Source of the DNA: Brienomyrus brachyistius
Lineage: Eukaryota > Chordata > Actinopteri > Osteoglossiformes > Mormyridae
Direction of reading: 5' to 3'
Length of the DNA: 64,000 bases
Assembly (NCBI RefSeq): GCF_023856365.1
Contig: NC_064542.1
Coordinates: 16,964,863 to 17,028,862 of the forward strand
A program made the position numbers and the translations under genes. Of the stretch, positions 10,944-24,000 are shown one piece after another; positions within the stretch are counted from its first letter, which is position 1; each line of letters opens with the position of its first letter. The notes beneath the pieces are model-generated. The model saw nothing but the letters and a program-made list of their open reading frames with translations. It ran no database searches and was not told the origin of the DNA.

Positions 10944-13900
10944 TCATCTTGTAGCTGAATAAATTACATGAGTGTCCAGGTCCTTTTGTCTTCCCACAGA
11001 CTTCCTCTTATGACGAGTAAAATCCAACGCTGCATAGTTCACCAAATCTGGGTCTTGGTTCTGTCAGCGGAATATAATATAGAATCACGATCTGTTTCTA
11101 ATTTACTCTTTATACAGTAATATAACATTTCTTTATAATGGCTTTCCCGTTGTGGGTGTTCTTAACATATTGCAGATCCATTATACTTTTGAGAGATATA
11201 TGAGTGACTCAAAGCTAAGCTGTCTGTAATATATGAATATGAATATGGGTGCTTGTGGGTGTATATGTGTGTAACAGGTTTATAAACTGTGTATGGAACA
11301 GCTAAGTAAATATTTAATGAAGTGATTGAAAATCGAGTGGCAGGGAATACGAATTACCAAGTATCAAGTCACCTATCAGTATTTAAAGCAGATTTTAAAA
11401 AACTAAAGGTCATTGTGGTTCACTGAATGACTTAAGCTAAAACAGCTAAATGAAAATTCACAACAAATAATTATGTGATTTTTTAAAATTAAATGTATAT
11501 AATCAATAAGAGTTCCTGGAGTGCTGGCTGTACCCCACCCTTGTGCCCTATGCCCTCTGAACTAAAAAAAGTGTGATGCCACAAAACACATAATAAACCA
11601 TTCAATCAATATGTAAACATTTTTGTCATGGGTGCAGCCATCAATTTTTGTCCATAATGAAACTCGAAAATTCTTTCTGTTAAGTAAAATAAACGATTTA
11701 CCTGTTCATCATGAGTTTGCTGAATGGCATTTCCTGAATATGAAATAACAATGAAAAGTAACATAAATAAACTATCCTTTAAGCATTCTGTGAATCTTTC
11801 CGTGAATAAAATGGATTCTGTTTGAACATGACATAAGCAAGAAACACTGGAAAGGTACTTGAAAACGTGGTTATTTTGAAGAGCGTATTTGTTGTCCTGC
11901 CTCGATACTGTAGCAATATACTGTAACTTTATTCATCTAGTGAAACTTTGAGATTAACTGGTTAAAACTAACGATACCAGGATTAATTAAAGTAGAAATT
12001 TACAACAGCTATTGCAACATCTACTATTATGAGGCATTATACGCATACTGCCATTATTCTGTTGATTATTCGCTGTATAAAATATATGTGAAAGAAATAT
12101 GCCAAACCTTTACTGTCTTTGTTCCTGTCTTGCAGTCTCCCTCTTACTACAAGCATGACAATTACTACCAGTTGGATAATGGCCACAATCCCCATAATGA
12201 CAAGGACAGGAAACAAGCTGGTTTCTTTTCCTACATTATCTGTCAGAAATAAACACCAATAAAGTGGTTGATCTCTTTCAGGCTTTTTAAATATGATCAC
12301 TGGCATAAAAACTATTATTCCATATTGAAATATCATTTCGTCGTATCAAAACATTGATTTAGTTGTATTTTTTCCCAGATAGGAAAAGAGAGAAAAAAAC
12401 TGACTTGGCAGAGTGGTAACAATAAAAGGACATTTTATGTTTTTCATTAACGTTTCCGTCTAAACTGTGATGGTGTGGAAATCATTTAAATTTTCCTCAG
12501 GAAATAAGTAACAGTAAATAAATTATGTTTAGCACTGTAGCATTCAGTACATCTTGACTTTATGTATTTTTATATACACTGAAATTACCTGGATATTTTA
12601 TTCACAGATGACCAACAGGTTTATGTTATAAATAGACTGTAATTTACTTTACCATATTTTGGCAGTCCTTTATGAAGGTCATCCTCCTCTGGGATGTTTC
12701 CTTTAAACACAAGTTAGTAAAATAAGAACACTTACTTGAATGATTCTGAATTAATAACAAAATCAATATCATGTGTCAATATAGTCACTGAACATGTTTT
12801 CTTATATCTAATGGAATAATAAAATAATCTTCATAAAATATTATTTTCCATTCACCAAAAGTATGGCTAGCATGCAGAAAAGAATACTTCATAAACATGA
12901 AACTTTTGTATACTGTAGTTAACAAAGAAACAGATAATTACATAGATGATTATTTTTTTATATATATAAATAATTGATTTATTTTATTTATTTATTATAT
13001 ATATATTTTTTTTTCTTTTCTTTTTAGAACATAAGACGAAAATTAAGCTTAATGCACCCCGAGCTGTAAAATATATATATGAAAAAGAATAACCAGTCAA
13101 TGTGCAGTGGAGGGCAATTGGCTCCATGGAGTGTTTCTATAAACGCATAATGCGCAGCTTAGAGTGCATTAACTCGCTTATATCACTCAATTTGTACATA
13201 AAGGCTGCAATTTCATGTTTACAATCCAAAAACACAGTTATTAGTAGAGCTACTTTCTTCCGCCTGTGATTAAACTTTTTGCTTATATGAGACCCGAGCC
13301 ACCATTAACTCGAGAACTGTCTGTTGGCTGGTCAATAAGTAAAAACATGGAATCCAAATGTGTAGTTAATACACTCTAAGCCATGAATTACATGTTTTTA
13401 GTTGCATGGCTATGGAGGCCAAGGAATGTAAATAAATACTGAGTCATTCATTTATTAAGCTTTATGTACCGATTGGTATTCAGTTGGGTAGAACATTATT
13501 ATGAAAACGTGGTTATTACATTATGGGTAAAACTCAAATCATTTATTATTTATCAATTATTAAAACCAGATATGCTTACCCTCTGATTTAGGCAGGTTAC
13601 AAAGGACAGTAAAGTATCACTGGTTGGAAGCGCGTTACATTGGTAAACCGTTTTGGTATGAAATCACTGACCATAGCTCTTGGCCCCCAGCCTGAAGCAT
13701 GGTTTGTAGCAATTTTGTTTTTATAGTTTCTGTTATTTTTAAATTGTTATACAACTGAAACTTTAAGTGATGTTATTTAGAACTAAAGATTATTATTGTA
13801 CATCGAGTAACTACTGTGATTCACCTGGCTGTCCTATCATATAAAATTAATCAATATCCTTCTGACCAAACAGATTTTTTTTAATATCTTTTAAAAACTC

Positions 13901-15164
13901 TTAATCAAAAAAATCATAATTTTATCATTCTTAACTATGATAATATTATAGTATATGTAAGTTTATGTTGATACTTTACTCGCCATTGTACAAGCACATA
14001 GGACTTCTTACATTTTCACATATCCCTTCCTGCTCTCCTATAAGACACACAAATTCATGACAGATAAAAGCTTTGGGTTAAAATGCAGAGTCAAGCAAGA
14101 CACAAAAATACTTGCACTTTCCACACACGCACAGATAGAAATGAGAGACAAACTCACAACCATGGAAAGAAGAGGCTGTGGCGTTAACCAATAAGCTTGG
14201 AATTATCTTATTTAACAAATATTTCTAATACATCTAAAGAATTTATTTTGGAACCCACCTCTGATATGTAAAAAAGTTGCATTGGCAAAAATCAACATTG
14301 TCTCCACCCACATCCCGCAGAAATACAGTCCTGTGTCGTATGAATCCACTGCAGTAATTCTGAGGGAGATGTTGTTTTTGGTCACATTCATTTTGGTACG
14401 TTCAGCTGATGCCCCATTGTAATATAAAACATTCCTTGAAGTGCTATACGTTGACAAGATACACAGTGGTACTGATTGATTGGCTTGTCGGAACCAGGCC
14501 ACGAATCCTGCAGCTTTCATAATGTTGGTGCACAGTAGTGTCACATTTTCACCCCGGGGCATGACCACGGAGTCAGGGTACACTAGAAGGACTCCAGGAA
14601 TCAATCCTGAAATTTGTAAAACAGAGTCCATATCACTATAATATACAGAGGACATTGTTGCACACAAATGAAAATAAACACCAGTCACATCTCACTTAAA
14701 AGAGCCAATGCTATTTCACTTATTCTGAGAACTCATTAATATCACTACACCATGAAATCAATGTCATTACCTCTCTTGTCACTCATTTCCTCTAAATTAG
14801 TTTATTGAGAGACGCACATATGATGTAAAGGGAAAATGATTTCAGTTTAGATATCTGTGAAGTATAGAAGTCAAAAACTGATAACTGTCTTATTGATGTT
14901 ATTAGCAGAATCTCATATTTATTTTGCAATAATCTCAGTTTTTATTACCAATAATCCTGATTCCATACGTTTTTTACTTTCCTCTGAAGTAACTGTTCAG
15001 CATTATTACGTTATTGCATTATATGTTCATTTGGATGGCACTGTAAAGTATATATCATAATTTAAGGAAATTTAAGACGCAAATGATAAACATATATAGT
15101 AAACATGCATACTTATCCCAGCAAACAGCAAAATCTTTGTCCAGTTACTTTCCAATTTGAGCAT
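10944..15164 (-). CDS. NITR-B: single-V inhibitory NITR-like receptor
   Basis: Six exons join in phase: signal peptide 15164-15113 (MLKLESNWTKILLFAGI), V domain 14606-14259, stalk 12700-12653, transmembrane 12239-12108, tail-1 11733-11702, tail-2 11060-10944, giving about 242 residues. The V domain has LLC, WFRQ and the YFC motif before the J region, with several N-glycosylation sequons. The J-like segment reads IFANAT instead of FGxGT, so both glycines are lost. A 16-codon acidic stalk (NIPEEDDLHK) replaces the I domain. The helix (PVLVIMGIVAIIQLVVIVML) is uncharged. The tail has a canonical ITIM, VNYAAL, and a second tyrosine, VIYSAT, lacking the +3 aliphatic residue. Relation to NITR-A and NITR-C rests on V-domain style, exon phases and tail; a CD8- or CD300-like fish receptor is the alternative. 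The transmembrane donor GTTTGG is weak. Confidence 0.8.
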
Positions 15165-15496
15165 GGCTTCGGTATGAGTGTCACGTGTGACACTGAACAG
15201 GTCATATCTGAAATCTAAACTCAGTGTCTGAAATGCTTTAATTTTGACAAGGCCACGCCTCTCACACACTCCCAGTGTTTTGCATGCAATACAATGTAAA
15301 AAAAAATAAATAATGTGAGGGACAGCGAGACGTAGGTTACTGTAGAAGCCTAATTGTTCCATATGGAATACAAACCTGTAAAATTTCTTTATAGTTTCTT
15401 TCAGGAGTAACAGCAAGTTCAGCCACATAGAGAAAAGAAAGAGAAAAAAGGTGTGTATTTTATTTATAGTAATTTGTGTGGGTCATTAACAGCCCA

Positions 15497-15836
15497 GGGG
15501 GCGGCATGGTGGTGCAGTGGTTAGCACTGTTGCCTCACACCTCTGGGACCCGGGTTCGAGTCTCCGCCTGGGTTACATGTGTGTGGAGTTTGCATGTTCT
15601 CCCCATGTCGTCGTGGGGTTTCCTCCGGGTACTACGGTTTCCCCCCACAGTCCAAAAACATGCTGAGGCTAATTGGACTTGCTAAATTGCCTGTAGGTGT
15701 GCATGTGAGAGTGATTGGTGTGTGAGTGTGGCCCCCATCCTGGGTTGTTCCCTGCCTTGTGCCCATTGCTTCTGGGATAGGCTCCGGACCCCCCGCGACC
15801 CCAGTAGGATAAGCGGTTTGGAAAATGGATGGATGG
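15497..15836 (+). mobile_element. tRNA-derived SINE, full length, with target duplication
   Basis: Starts GGGGCGGCATGGTGGTGCAG with a pol III box A-like TGGTGCAGTGG and box B-like GGTTCGAGTCT, and ends in a GGAT tail. The 12-bp direct repeat ATTAACAGCCCA flanks it at 15485-15496 and 15837-15848, so this is a clean retroposition event. Same family as the elements at 37827, 59902 and 60361. Confidence 0.9.
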
Positions 15837-16007
15837 ATTAACAGCCCACTGCCGGTGATAACCAGTAGCAACACAGACAGGGAAGTTAAGAGTTATCACA
15901 TCACTCACAGAGGGGGCAGACACTAATGGAAGCGCATGCATTCTATGGTAAACATTACACTGTTACACTACTTATTATTCACAACATTAATCTGAAACAT
16001 ACATCAG

Positions 16008-16137
16008 AGTATGTTTCCCTAGTTCTGTCGTTGTATTGTTGTGGTGATTCTGTCTCGTACGCCTCTTCGTGTCCCAATTAAAACCCTTTTTACCTCAGTC
16101 CTCATCTCCATCTCCTGCTTCCCTGGTCTGTGTCATA
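16008..16137 (+). mobile_element. Possible LTR remnant
   Basis: The segment ends CTCCTGCTTCCCTGGTCTGT and GTCATAAC, recalling the end of the solo LTR at 29011-29256 (CCTGCTTCTCTGTTTGATAC). An AATTAAA hexamer sits inside. The left boundary is not clear. Confidence 0.35.
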
Positions 16138-17599
16138 ACTATTTTACTGTTATTTATCTTCACTAATATAGTAGTTGAACTGCGTTAAGTTCCGCATTAT
16201 GTATATTGAATTACATGGGAATTATTAAAATTATGTACAATTTGCGAGATTCTTCCACAAATGTCAGTCCATTCATTGTGGAAAAAATGATGTCACCTCA
16301 TGGTCAATCACAACTTCTACCAGGGTACAGGGGCTCAGGAGAACCAAACTGCACACAAGGTCGGGAGAATATTTTGTACACACAGTTCTGTCCTAGGATG
16401 ATGCAGCTCAAATGGGGTTTGAGAATAAGGGTTTATTCCAGAAGGGATCAGTCGGAGTTTTATGAAATAATACATGCAAACTTACAGTATGTTTTTGAAT
16501 GCATGATGTATTAGATATTATCAGGGACAGAGAAGTGTTTATAATTGTGTGAAGAAAGCTGTTTGTTGTATGTAAAATTCTGGTTACTGGGATGGGCCAG
16601 AGGTGAGGCTTTGGGTAGAAAAGGAGTCTCAGTTGGGCCAGCTAGTTCCTCTATAAGCTGAACGTAGGGTCTGTGCTAGCTGAATTTGGGGGTGCACTGG
16701 ACAATTGTGCCCACTGTATAGTCATTGTAAATATTTTTGTATTTTTGAACTGTAATCACCATTGAATAGCTTTCATTTTGTCACTCCGGTGCCTACTTTT
16801 GCAGATTTTCACACTGTGAGAGGAATAATCACCATTTCACTGAAGGTGTTATTGTGGATTTTTCATATCTTTTATGAACCTGGTGCCACAGTTTTGCTCA
16901 GGAATGGGACAACAAGGACACTCATTGGGACACCAACTTCCAGGATAACATTTATCTAAATGGGAAAAGCAAACTAACACCAGAAAACACAATGCAAGTA
17001 AATGACTGAATCAGAGGAAGGGAATGACAAAGACCAGGGAGTAACATTGCACTCCTCTGCAGCGTGTTGTATGATGCCACAGCAAACAGTCACCCCAGGC
17101 TGGCTTTCTACTGCTTTAACTCTCTGTGATGAAGCTGCATGGAAATTTTCCTCAATTCTTCTCATCATAAAATGCTCATGTCAAGTTTTTGGTTTCCATG
17201 GATGGCCTGGAGGTCTCAGAGAACTTGCCAGAAGATCATCCTTTCGCATATTTTTTTATAGCCTTGACCTTTTCTTGTGTCAAGAAATGACTTTCTTTAT
17301 GAAGTCTTGTGACATTTCTCTTCCATGTGGTGTCGTTATTACCAGCATTAAATGGGAGGGGATTTTAGTTGTTAAACTGTCAGCCATCTGATGTCAGCAT
17401 TGTCGGTTATCTGGTGGCCAACTATGTGATGACAGAATAGACCCATCGGTTGTTGAATTCCTATTAATTAGCATTTTATCAAGACTTATTCCTAAGATCT
17501 TCATTGGAGTGTATTTTTTCATGATGATCTTAAATCATTTTCTAACTGATGACTTGTCCTCTGTATTTCCAGGTCATTGAGCAAAATACTTAGACATTT
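16138..17599. other. Intergenic DNA, no recognised gene
   Basis: Includes a 129-residue open frame (17002-17391 plus) and a few shorter ones. The translation has no family motif I recognise and no supporting splice or promoter context. Confidence 0.45.
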
Positions 17600-17830
17600 G
17601 AGTCATTAATACTCATGTACACATTTACATACTTGTCCATACGCGTACAAATCTCAGTATACTTGTAGATCTCACTATGTGTACGAATCTGATTACGCAC
17701 GCGGACTCTGAATACACATTTACAGATTCCTGTACACATTTAAAAAACTCAGTATGCATTTATAAATTCTTTTACACATTTGCAAATGATTACACACACG
17801 GACTGAGATACAGTCACACAACTCTCACTC
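17600..17830. repeat. Degenerate tandem repeat of ACACATTTACA-like units
   Basis: Imperfect units such as GTACACATTTACA, ATACACATTTACAGATTC and TTACACATTTGCAAAT recur through the segment together with CGCACGCGGACT and CACACGGACT. Unit length is irregular, as in an old minisatellite. Confidence 0.55.
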
Positions 17831-18788
17831 TCCATACACTTTTACAATAATTTTGCCACAATAATAGCCCCATATTAACCAGGCAGATATGCTTGCTCAT
17901 CAAAAGGCAGTATCTGATACTCTTTTGAATCGGAGTATATCTCCCTCGTGGTACAGGCAAGCATAACAAGTGGTTTCTTTGCAACTGGTTTATTTGGCTT
18001 TTCCAAATCCACTGTGAAGACTAAACATTAAGCATCTTCAAAGAAAAATGTATCATAAAACAATAGCACGCAGGAAATGTGGAATAACATTTTATTAAAG
18101 TAAAATACAGACAGACAAAAATAAAATCCCTCATTGGCTGCATGCTATAGAGAGAATTTGTCCTTTTATGTTCTTTTAATTACCTTGCATTTCCTTTAGT
18201 CTGTGGGACTGACAGAAGTCTTTTAATGATGTCCATATTTGCGGCTTGCTTTTCAACATTGTCGTGGAGTCCTTTCTCTCGTGAGAGCAGCCCAACAGGA
18301 ATTGTGCGCAAGTTTTATTAAGTCAGCACAAAAACAAAATAAAATAATGTATACTTAAATAAATGCAACTTAAATAAACTCTCTTTTATATGAAATAAGG
18401 AAAGGTAAACAAATTATGTAAGTGTCCCACATAACATAATGGCCAGTCTATTTTAGCTCTATATAGCCTAAACCTATAGCTTTAGGGTCTATGGCTGCAG
18501 TTGAAGAAATATTCCATGGTGGAAAGACTACAGGAGTAGATGAAATCTGTCCTAAAATGGTAGGTGTCCTGCTTCCGACCTCAAAACACAAGGTGTGACG
18601 TGTGAGCGTCTAAAGTGTTTGAAATGCATGTGTTTCATAGTCATTACATGAGACTTGAGAGCCCTGGTCATAAGACATGGCCAGCCATCATTAAATTGAT
18701 ACAGTCCACAATAACTACTGTTTGTACAACATTTTATAAATATCTGTGTTCGTGCTTTTGTGTGTGATTCTGGTTGTTTTTATATCAC

Positions 18789-18908
18789 CTTGTGCACCTA
18801 TTATACTGCCTTTGTTCTTCTCTTTCTTTCAAGAGCAGGTACATATAGACACGGAACAAAACCCCTAGGTAGGAAGTGACTGCCAGAAAGCCATAGATGG
18901 GTGGCGAT
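18789..18908 (-). CDS. Possible orphan membrane-segment exon
   Basis: On the minus strand a strong acceptor (CATATTCCTTTTTTTTAAG) opens a frame reading PPIYGFLAVTSYLGVLF followed by RVYMYLLLKEREEQRQYN, ending at a GTGATA donor (phase 2 at both ends). The hydrophobic stretch with a charged basic end looks like a membrane helix with a cytoplasmic flank. I do not recognise the protein and found no partner exons. A second donor-like GTGCAC lies nine bases earlier. It may be chance coding or a stranded exon. Confidence 0.3.
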
Positions 18909-20509
18909 CTTAAAAAAAAGGAATATGCCGAGCTTCCTTCATGCGAGAGAAAAACAAGACTGTGGCTATTATAGCTGTAACTCACTGCTGTGAAAACTAA
19001 AAATGTTAAAGGGGATGAAATCATTTATGTTACATCAAAGATGCAATGGATCTACATCAAAATACTGTTTGAGGGCTAACTCCACCCCTCCTGTGAGAAA
19101 CTGCACTTCACCTTATTAGGTAAAACACTAACAAGTGAATTTGAATTGAATGGTGACGGGTGCAGCGTGTCACTTCCTGTCCAGGGAGTGTGAGGAAGCA
19201 GCAGTTCAGTGTTCAGTCTAAACAGCTCAAGGGAACTGCACCCTATACAATTTCAGTACCAGCGGAATGTAGTACTATGCATTCTTAAAGACGTCACATT
19301 TAAATTGCTTAAATTTAATTGAAATGTTCCCAGAAATTAGTAGAGGTTAGCCTTTATTAGCTTCAAATTTAAATAATTTTGTCAGTGAAGGCAGAATACA
19401 ACATATCCTGACTCAGAAATATCAGCAGACATAAGGTCATGACACTGTCCTCATTGTCCAAAAGGTTTTTTCTCTGGGCGCAGAACTGCGAGGGGTGCTT
19501 TCGGTGCGTTTTATGCCTTTAGTTTCGGTAAGTTTCAGTAAGCTCTTTTCGGAGGTTTGTGCGGAAAAGTGGTTAGGAGGACATTCCGTGTCGTGGAGCC
19601 TCAGAAGACGATTTTGACCGATTACTTTAGAGAATGATTATAAGAAAGTGAGACGTCCATTGCTGTAACGGAGCTGGACACTTTTGTGCACGCAAAGGAT
19701 GTTCAGTTCTTTTTTCCTTTTTTTAAAATATATATATATTTTGTATAATTATGTATTCCGCAACGTTATAATGATCATCTCCATTATTAAGGGCTGTATT
19801 ACAGCACACCATAGTATACTCTATTCAACTACAAGTGCATTTTTGTGTTATAGCTTCCTTTGTTATGGATAGTTTTTGGGTAGTTCAGGCACAAATTGGG
19901 TAAATAAAATATAGATTTTCTCTGAAACTTGTGATTGTTATGAGCCATACGTGGTAATGTATTTAGAAAAACAAGCTTATCCCCTGAGGTACTGCCATTC
20001 ACATCATAGCCCTTTTGGGTAGAGTTTGGACAGATATGTCAGTGTTCCTCAGTAAAACCTGTTACGCTCATGGAAATTATGTCAAATTGAGTGCACACGT
20101 AGAAAACAAGTTTTAGAACCACATATTTAAAACTGACTGAATCCTCCATGTAGTTTTTGAGATGTTCACAAAATACCCAAATACAAAAATGTGTATTTGT
20201 ATTTCTTCAACTTTCTTTTAAAAAAAATTGCCTATCCATCAATTATACAGACTATGAATTTCAATCATGCGAGTTACCGCAGTTAATGGTATAGTGGTCA
20301 GCTTTGATTTTAGCTATTAGACATGCCGCTGACAATTATATCTGAAGTTATAAAGTAATATAAAGTAACCATTCCAAAGGGACAAAAAAAAATGGCCCAA
20401 TTCAACATGGACCTGTCAGGCCATATAGGGTTAATGTTATAAACACTCTAGACAAAATTAATGTGCAAATAAGAATCCAAAGTGTGACATACATACTGCT
20501 TTCTTTCAG

Positions 20510-20567
20510 TGCAAGAAACAGAGGACAACCAGATGTCAGTCTTTATGCAGAACTTGATGGTTACTGA
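20510..20567 (+). CDS. Possible orphan ITIM-type tail exon
   Basis: A pyrimidine-rich acceptor (GCTTTCTTTCAG) is followed by a phase-2 frame of 18 residues, ending in VSLYAELDGY and a stop codon. SLYAEL fits the ITIM consensus (S/I/V/L-x-Y-x-x-L). Tail exons of fish Ig-type receptors often end this way. No V, stalk or membrane exon in phase was found upstream on the plus strand, so this may be the relic tail of a lost receptor between NITR-B and NITR-C. The open frame is short enough that chance remains possible. Confidence 0.3.
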
Positions 20568-20974
20568 ATTCTAAAGGACAACATCAACATGAAACATGAA
20601 ACAACATGAAACATGAAAAACATGCCATAGCTTTAAATATATGAATTATATATTAAGATTACAGGTTACAAAAATGAAGAATTGTTCAAAGAAAACAAAT
20701 AAATAACATTCTGAGTATTGTTGGTTGGTTAAGCCTCAAGAGGTGCTGTTTACAAATGTGGTCAGTGATTTTCCATTGCCAGCCTTACCTCCGCTCTATA
20801 TAGAAAGAACGACACAGAGAGGAAATGGTGTTTGCGCCTCAGAGTGCGAAAACCACACAGTCAGTATGTCGATAAATGCCAAATGTTCTTTGTAACTTCT
20901 ACAGTATGTAACTTTATATCCTTGGATACATAAAAAAGGTTGTAATTATATCTTTGTGGTGATTCACCATTCAC

Positions 20975-21480
20975 TGCTAAGCACAACATGATGACCTTAA
21001 CGCCCACCCAGGCCTGTCCTTAACAAGTACCCAAACAAAATAGAAGACTTTTTTTGGAGTGAGATCATTTTTACTTTGATTGCATTCACAGATCTTTGTG
21101 TGGACCTAAAAAATGGTCAAAATGACAGGTTTTTATTACATTGTGGGGACATTTGGTCCCCACATTGAAATATAAACCAAATCCACACACACACACATAC
21201 ACACACACGTTTGTATTCCTGTCTTTATGGGGACCTTCCGTTCATTTCTATGACTACTAAGAATGACAACCTTAACCCCTATGTCATAAATAGCCAAACA
21301 TAATACAAAACTTTAGACATTTTTTGTTTTTTAATTGGAGTGACATATTTTTTTATAATTGAGTTTCCCCTTTTGGGGACTTGAAAGATTGTCTCCACAA
21401 TGTCACAATATCACATCGTGGGGACATTTGGCCCTCACAATGTAATATACACATAAGCCACACACACAGCAGTCTTTCTT
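20975..21480. repeat. Dispersed TGGGGACC-rich repeat with CA tract
   Basis: Recurrent phrases TTGTGGGGACATTTGG, CACAATGTAATAT and CTTTATGGGGACCTTCCGTT, a CA tract (about 21185-21209) and AACCAAACA/ATAGCCAAACATAATAC segments recur here twice and again at 24001-24250. No coding content. Confidence 0.55.
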
Positions 21481-22639
21481 TCTCTTTAGGAAGCCTCTCA
21501 AGATACTGTTGTCTGAGATGGTGGCGAGATGCTTCCAACACATCAAAATTAAAGAAAAAAACAAAAAATATTTCTATGAATCTATGTTCAAACCTGCTAG
21601 AAGCTGAGCAGATTATAGTCTTTCTTTATAAGCACCTAGTTTCCAAGATACTGCCAGGTCAGTTTGTTGTCCTTCTTTTTTCGTATAGTGAGACTACTCT
21701 GTGGTTTTTGCTTGTCTGCAAACTACCAAACGGTGGAAAGTTGGCCAGTTTCCAAACCATTATTTAGAACAGAGGTCAAGCGCAGCCACAAGCCAGCAGT
21801 TCTCAAACCAGCTTCCTCGTGCATAGATAAAAGCATGTGTATATGCGTTTAGCATGTGCTGCGTTATAAAATAATAAAAGTAAGAGAACTGCAAAGAACA
21901 TTGAGAATATTTACTATTGAAGACATTAAGCATAACATCAGTCCTTTTTTTTTAATTAGTTGAATATGTAGCATATTAATCTCAGTTAACTTCCTCATAA
22001 AAAATATCATTGTATTGCCAAAGAACTCTGTCGCACCATGATAAATGACATATCAAGTCATATTTGATCATTTTTTTCCATTGTGTACATATTTCCCATG
22101 TCTTGTTATTCAGCTGTAGAGCCCAAGCTCATCAGTAGATTTCAGTCCCACAGGGTACAAATAAACAAGACAGGGGACCACCAGCCCAGGACCCAAAGGA
22201 CAGTCACACAACGCAAGGAGGACCTGCAAGGAGAACGTTCACACACAGTGTAGGGCTGGGTTTAAAGCCATCAACCCTGGATATATGAGGCTGGGTCACT
22301 GTACCGATCTTTAAATGTTTGCTTCAACATAACTAGAGACCGTACTAGTTATAGATTGAGCCAGAAGTCAGTTTGAAAGTGGACAAGGAGACTGGATAAT
22401 TACTAAGGCTGGAAAGAGAGATTGAAATGGTGGTGACTCTACTCATAGATTAAAGGTGAACATAGGTATACTGGTGACGCTGAAAGGAAGGTTTAGCCTG
22501 TGCTAAATGTTGTGAAGTGGCTGTGCTTATGGTGTTTCTTTTAGAGTCACAGTGGGAGGAATCATTTCAAGTTCTCCTCATCACACATATTACAATGCCC
22601 ATCTATGTTGAAGGAAAATTTACAGATAGAAACACAAAC
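21481..22639. other. Intergenic DNA, nothing recognised
   Basis: A strong acceptor-like tract ends at 21489 (TTTCTTTCTCTTTAG) but the following frame has no family motif. No repeat boundary is clear. Confidence 0.4.
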
Positions 22640-22713
22640 TCCAGGATAGGCTCCGGACCCCCCGCGACCCAGTAGGATAAGCGGTTTGGAAAATGGATGG
22701 ATGGATGGATGGA
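22640..22713 (+). mobile_element. SINE tail fragment
   Basis: Only the last part of the family found at 15497 is present: GATAGGCTCCGGACC through AAGCGGTTTGGAAAATGGAT and a GGAT array. The 5' part is missing. Confidence 0.75.
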
Positions 22714-24000
22714 TAGAAACACAAATCACAAATTATTAGATGCCCAGGTCTTAGTGATAGTGAATGTGATAGTGACGTCAAACCACACAAAGCACTATGA
22801 AAGCAGAAGCCATAGCCACATCTTATCAGACCTCCACAGAGCTGGGAAATTAGTAAATTACATACATCCTAAATTCCGTGAAGAATGTATTAAGAGACCT
22901 AGAAAGAAGGGATTTCAGAATAGTATTTATGTCCTTGCACAGTGCCGTGCCAAAGCTATCCAATCCGAATCCACTCCACGATGCCTCAATTACTCATATT
23001 TAAAAATGTCTGCTCACTCTTTTTGCCTAAACAGTATAACCTAAACCAGAAATTCTCAACCCATGCATGCGGTTGCTGTCTTTAGTGCTGCCTGTAAAGT
23101 CTCCTGACCGCTCTACATAACCCTGAGCCTCCTTGTCCTGACTCATACAAAAAAACAGGATATAGGAGAGACCAACACGAGTGCATAACGCGAGGTGTGC
23201 ACCACAGAAACCTTTCCCCCACCCTGAGCATGGCGCTTAGCTCTGAAAATGTTCCATTGGTGCTGATACACAGCTGACCCTGCATTCCGACCCCAAGCTT
23301 CATTCTCACCATGTGTGTGTGTCTCATAGGAGACCAAGTTCAGATACATGAAAGCTAAGATACTACTACATACCTGTACTGTAGGGTAACCCTAACCCTA
23401 CTCCTAATCCTATCTGCCAGAGCAGCTGCTGAAGGCAACGTGGTTATATTCCTGAAGCAGAAACTCTGAGCTGATCTTTGTCAAACTGTGGAGGACACTC
23501 ACACATGTCATTTCATCGTACAAATAGGCAAAGACAACAAAGGTTTTCAGTTTCAATGAGGTACATAATGATGCATTATTCTTCAGCTTCAAAGATATGG
23601 AACTGAATGAACAGGGAAGGCTGCTGTTTTTATGGTTAAAGTTAAACTTTGTGTTATTTGTCATAAGTAAATATGGAGAATAATGTATAAACACATTATA
23701 AAGGCATTTTTGTTATATTATTGCAGCAAACGTTATAGATATCTGCAATGAAGGCTGCAGTGATGGCTCCTTCTAGTGGTAGCATACTGTAAGAGCATTA
23801 GCTGTTCTCCAAAGCTGTGATCAGCTGCTGTAACCAGATTACTTTAGCCTGGCTTTCATCTTCTTTATATAAAATGAGTAGAAATGACAGCATCAAACCA
23901 AACTAGATTTCCGAAGTTCAGCAGGTTTGTACTCGCCTGTGACCAGAACCCAATCACTCCAGGGGCCCAGGCTGACCCTGTGCTGGGACCCCCATACATG

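Noticed and set aside
15497..15600. tRNA gene suggested by box A and box B
   Set aside because: No cloverleaf or anticodon arm; the boxes are the promoter of a tRNA-derived SINE.
17002..17391. 129-residue open frame
   Set aside because: No recognisable motif, splice context or composition change; treated as chance.
21490..21600. Strong acceptor followed by a short lysine-rich frame
   Set aside because: No family resemblance, no partner exons; too short to support.
23384..23405. Telomere-like TAACCCTAACCC
   Set aside because: Only about two repeat units; not an interstitial telomere array.
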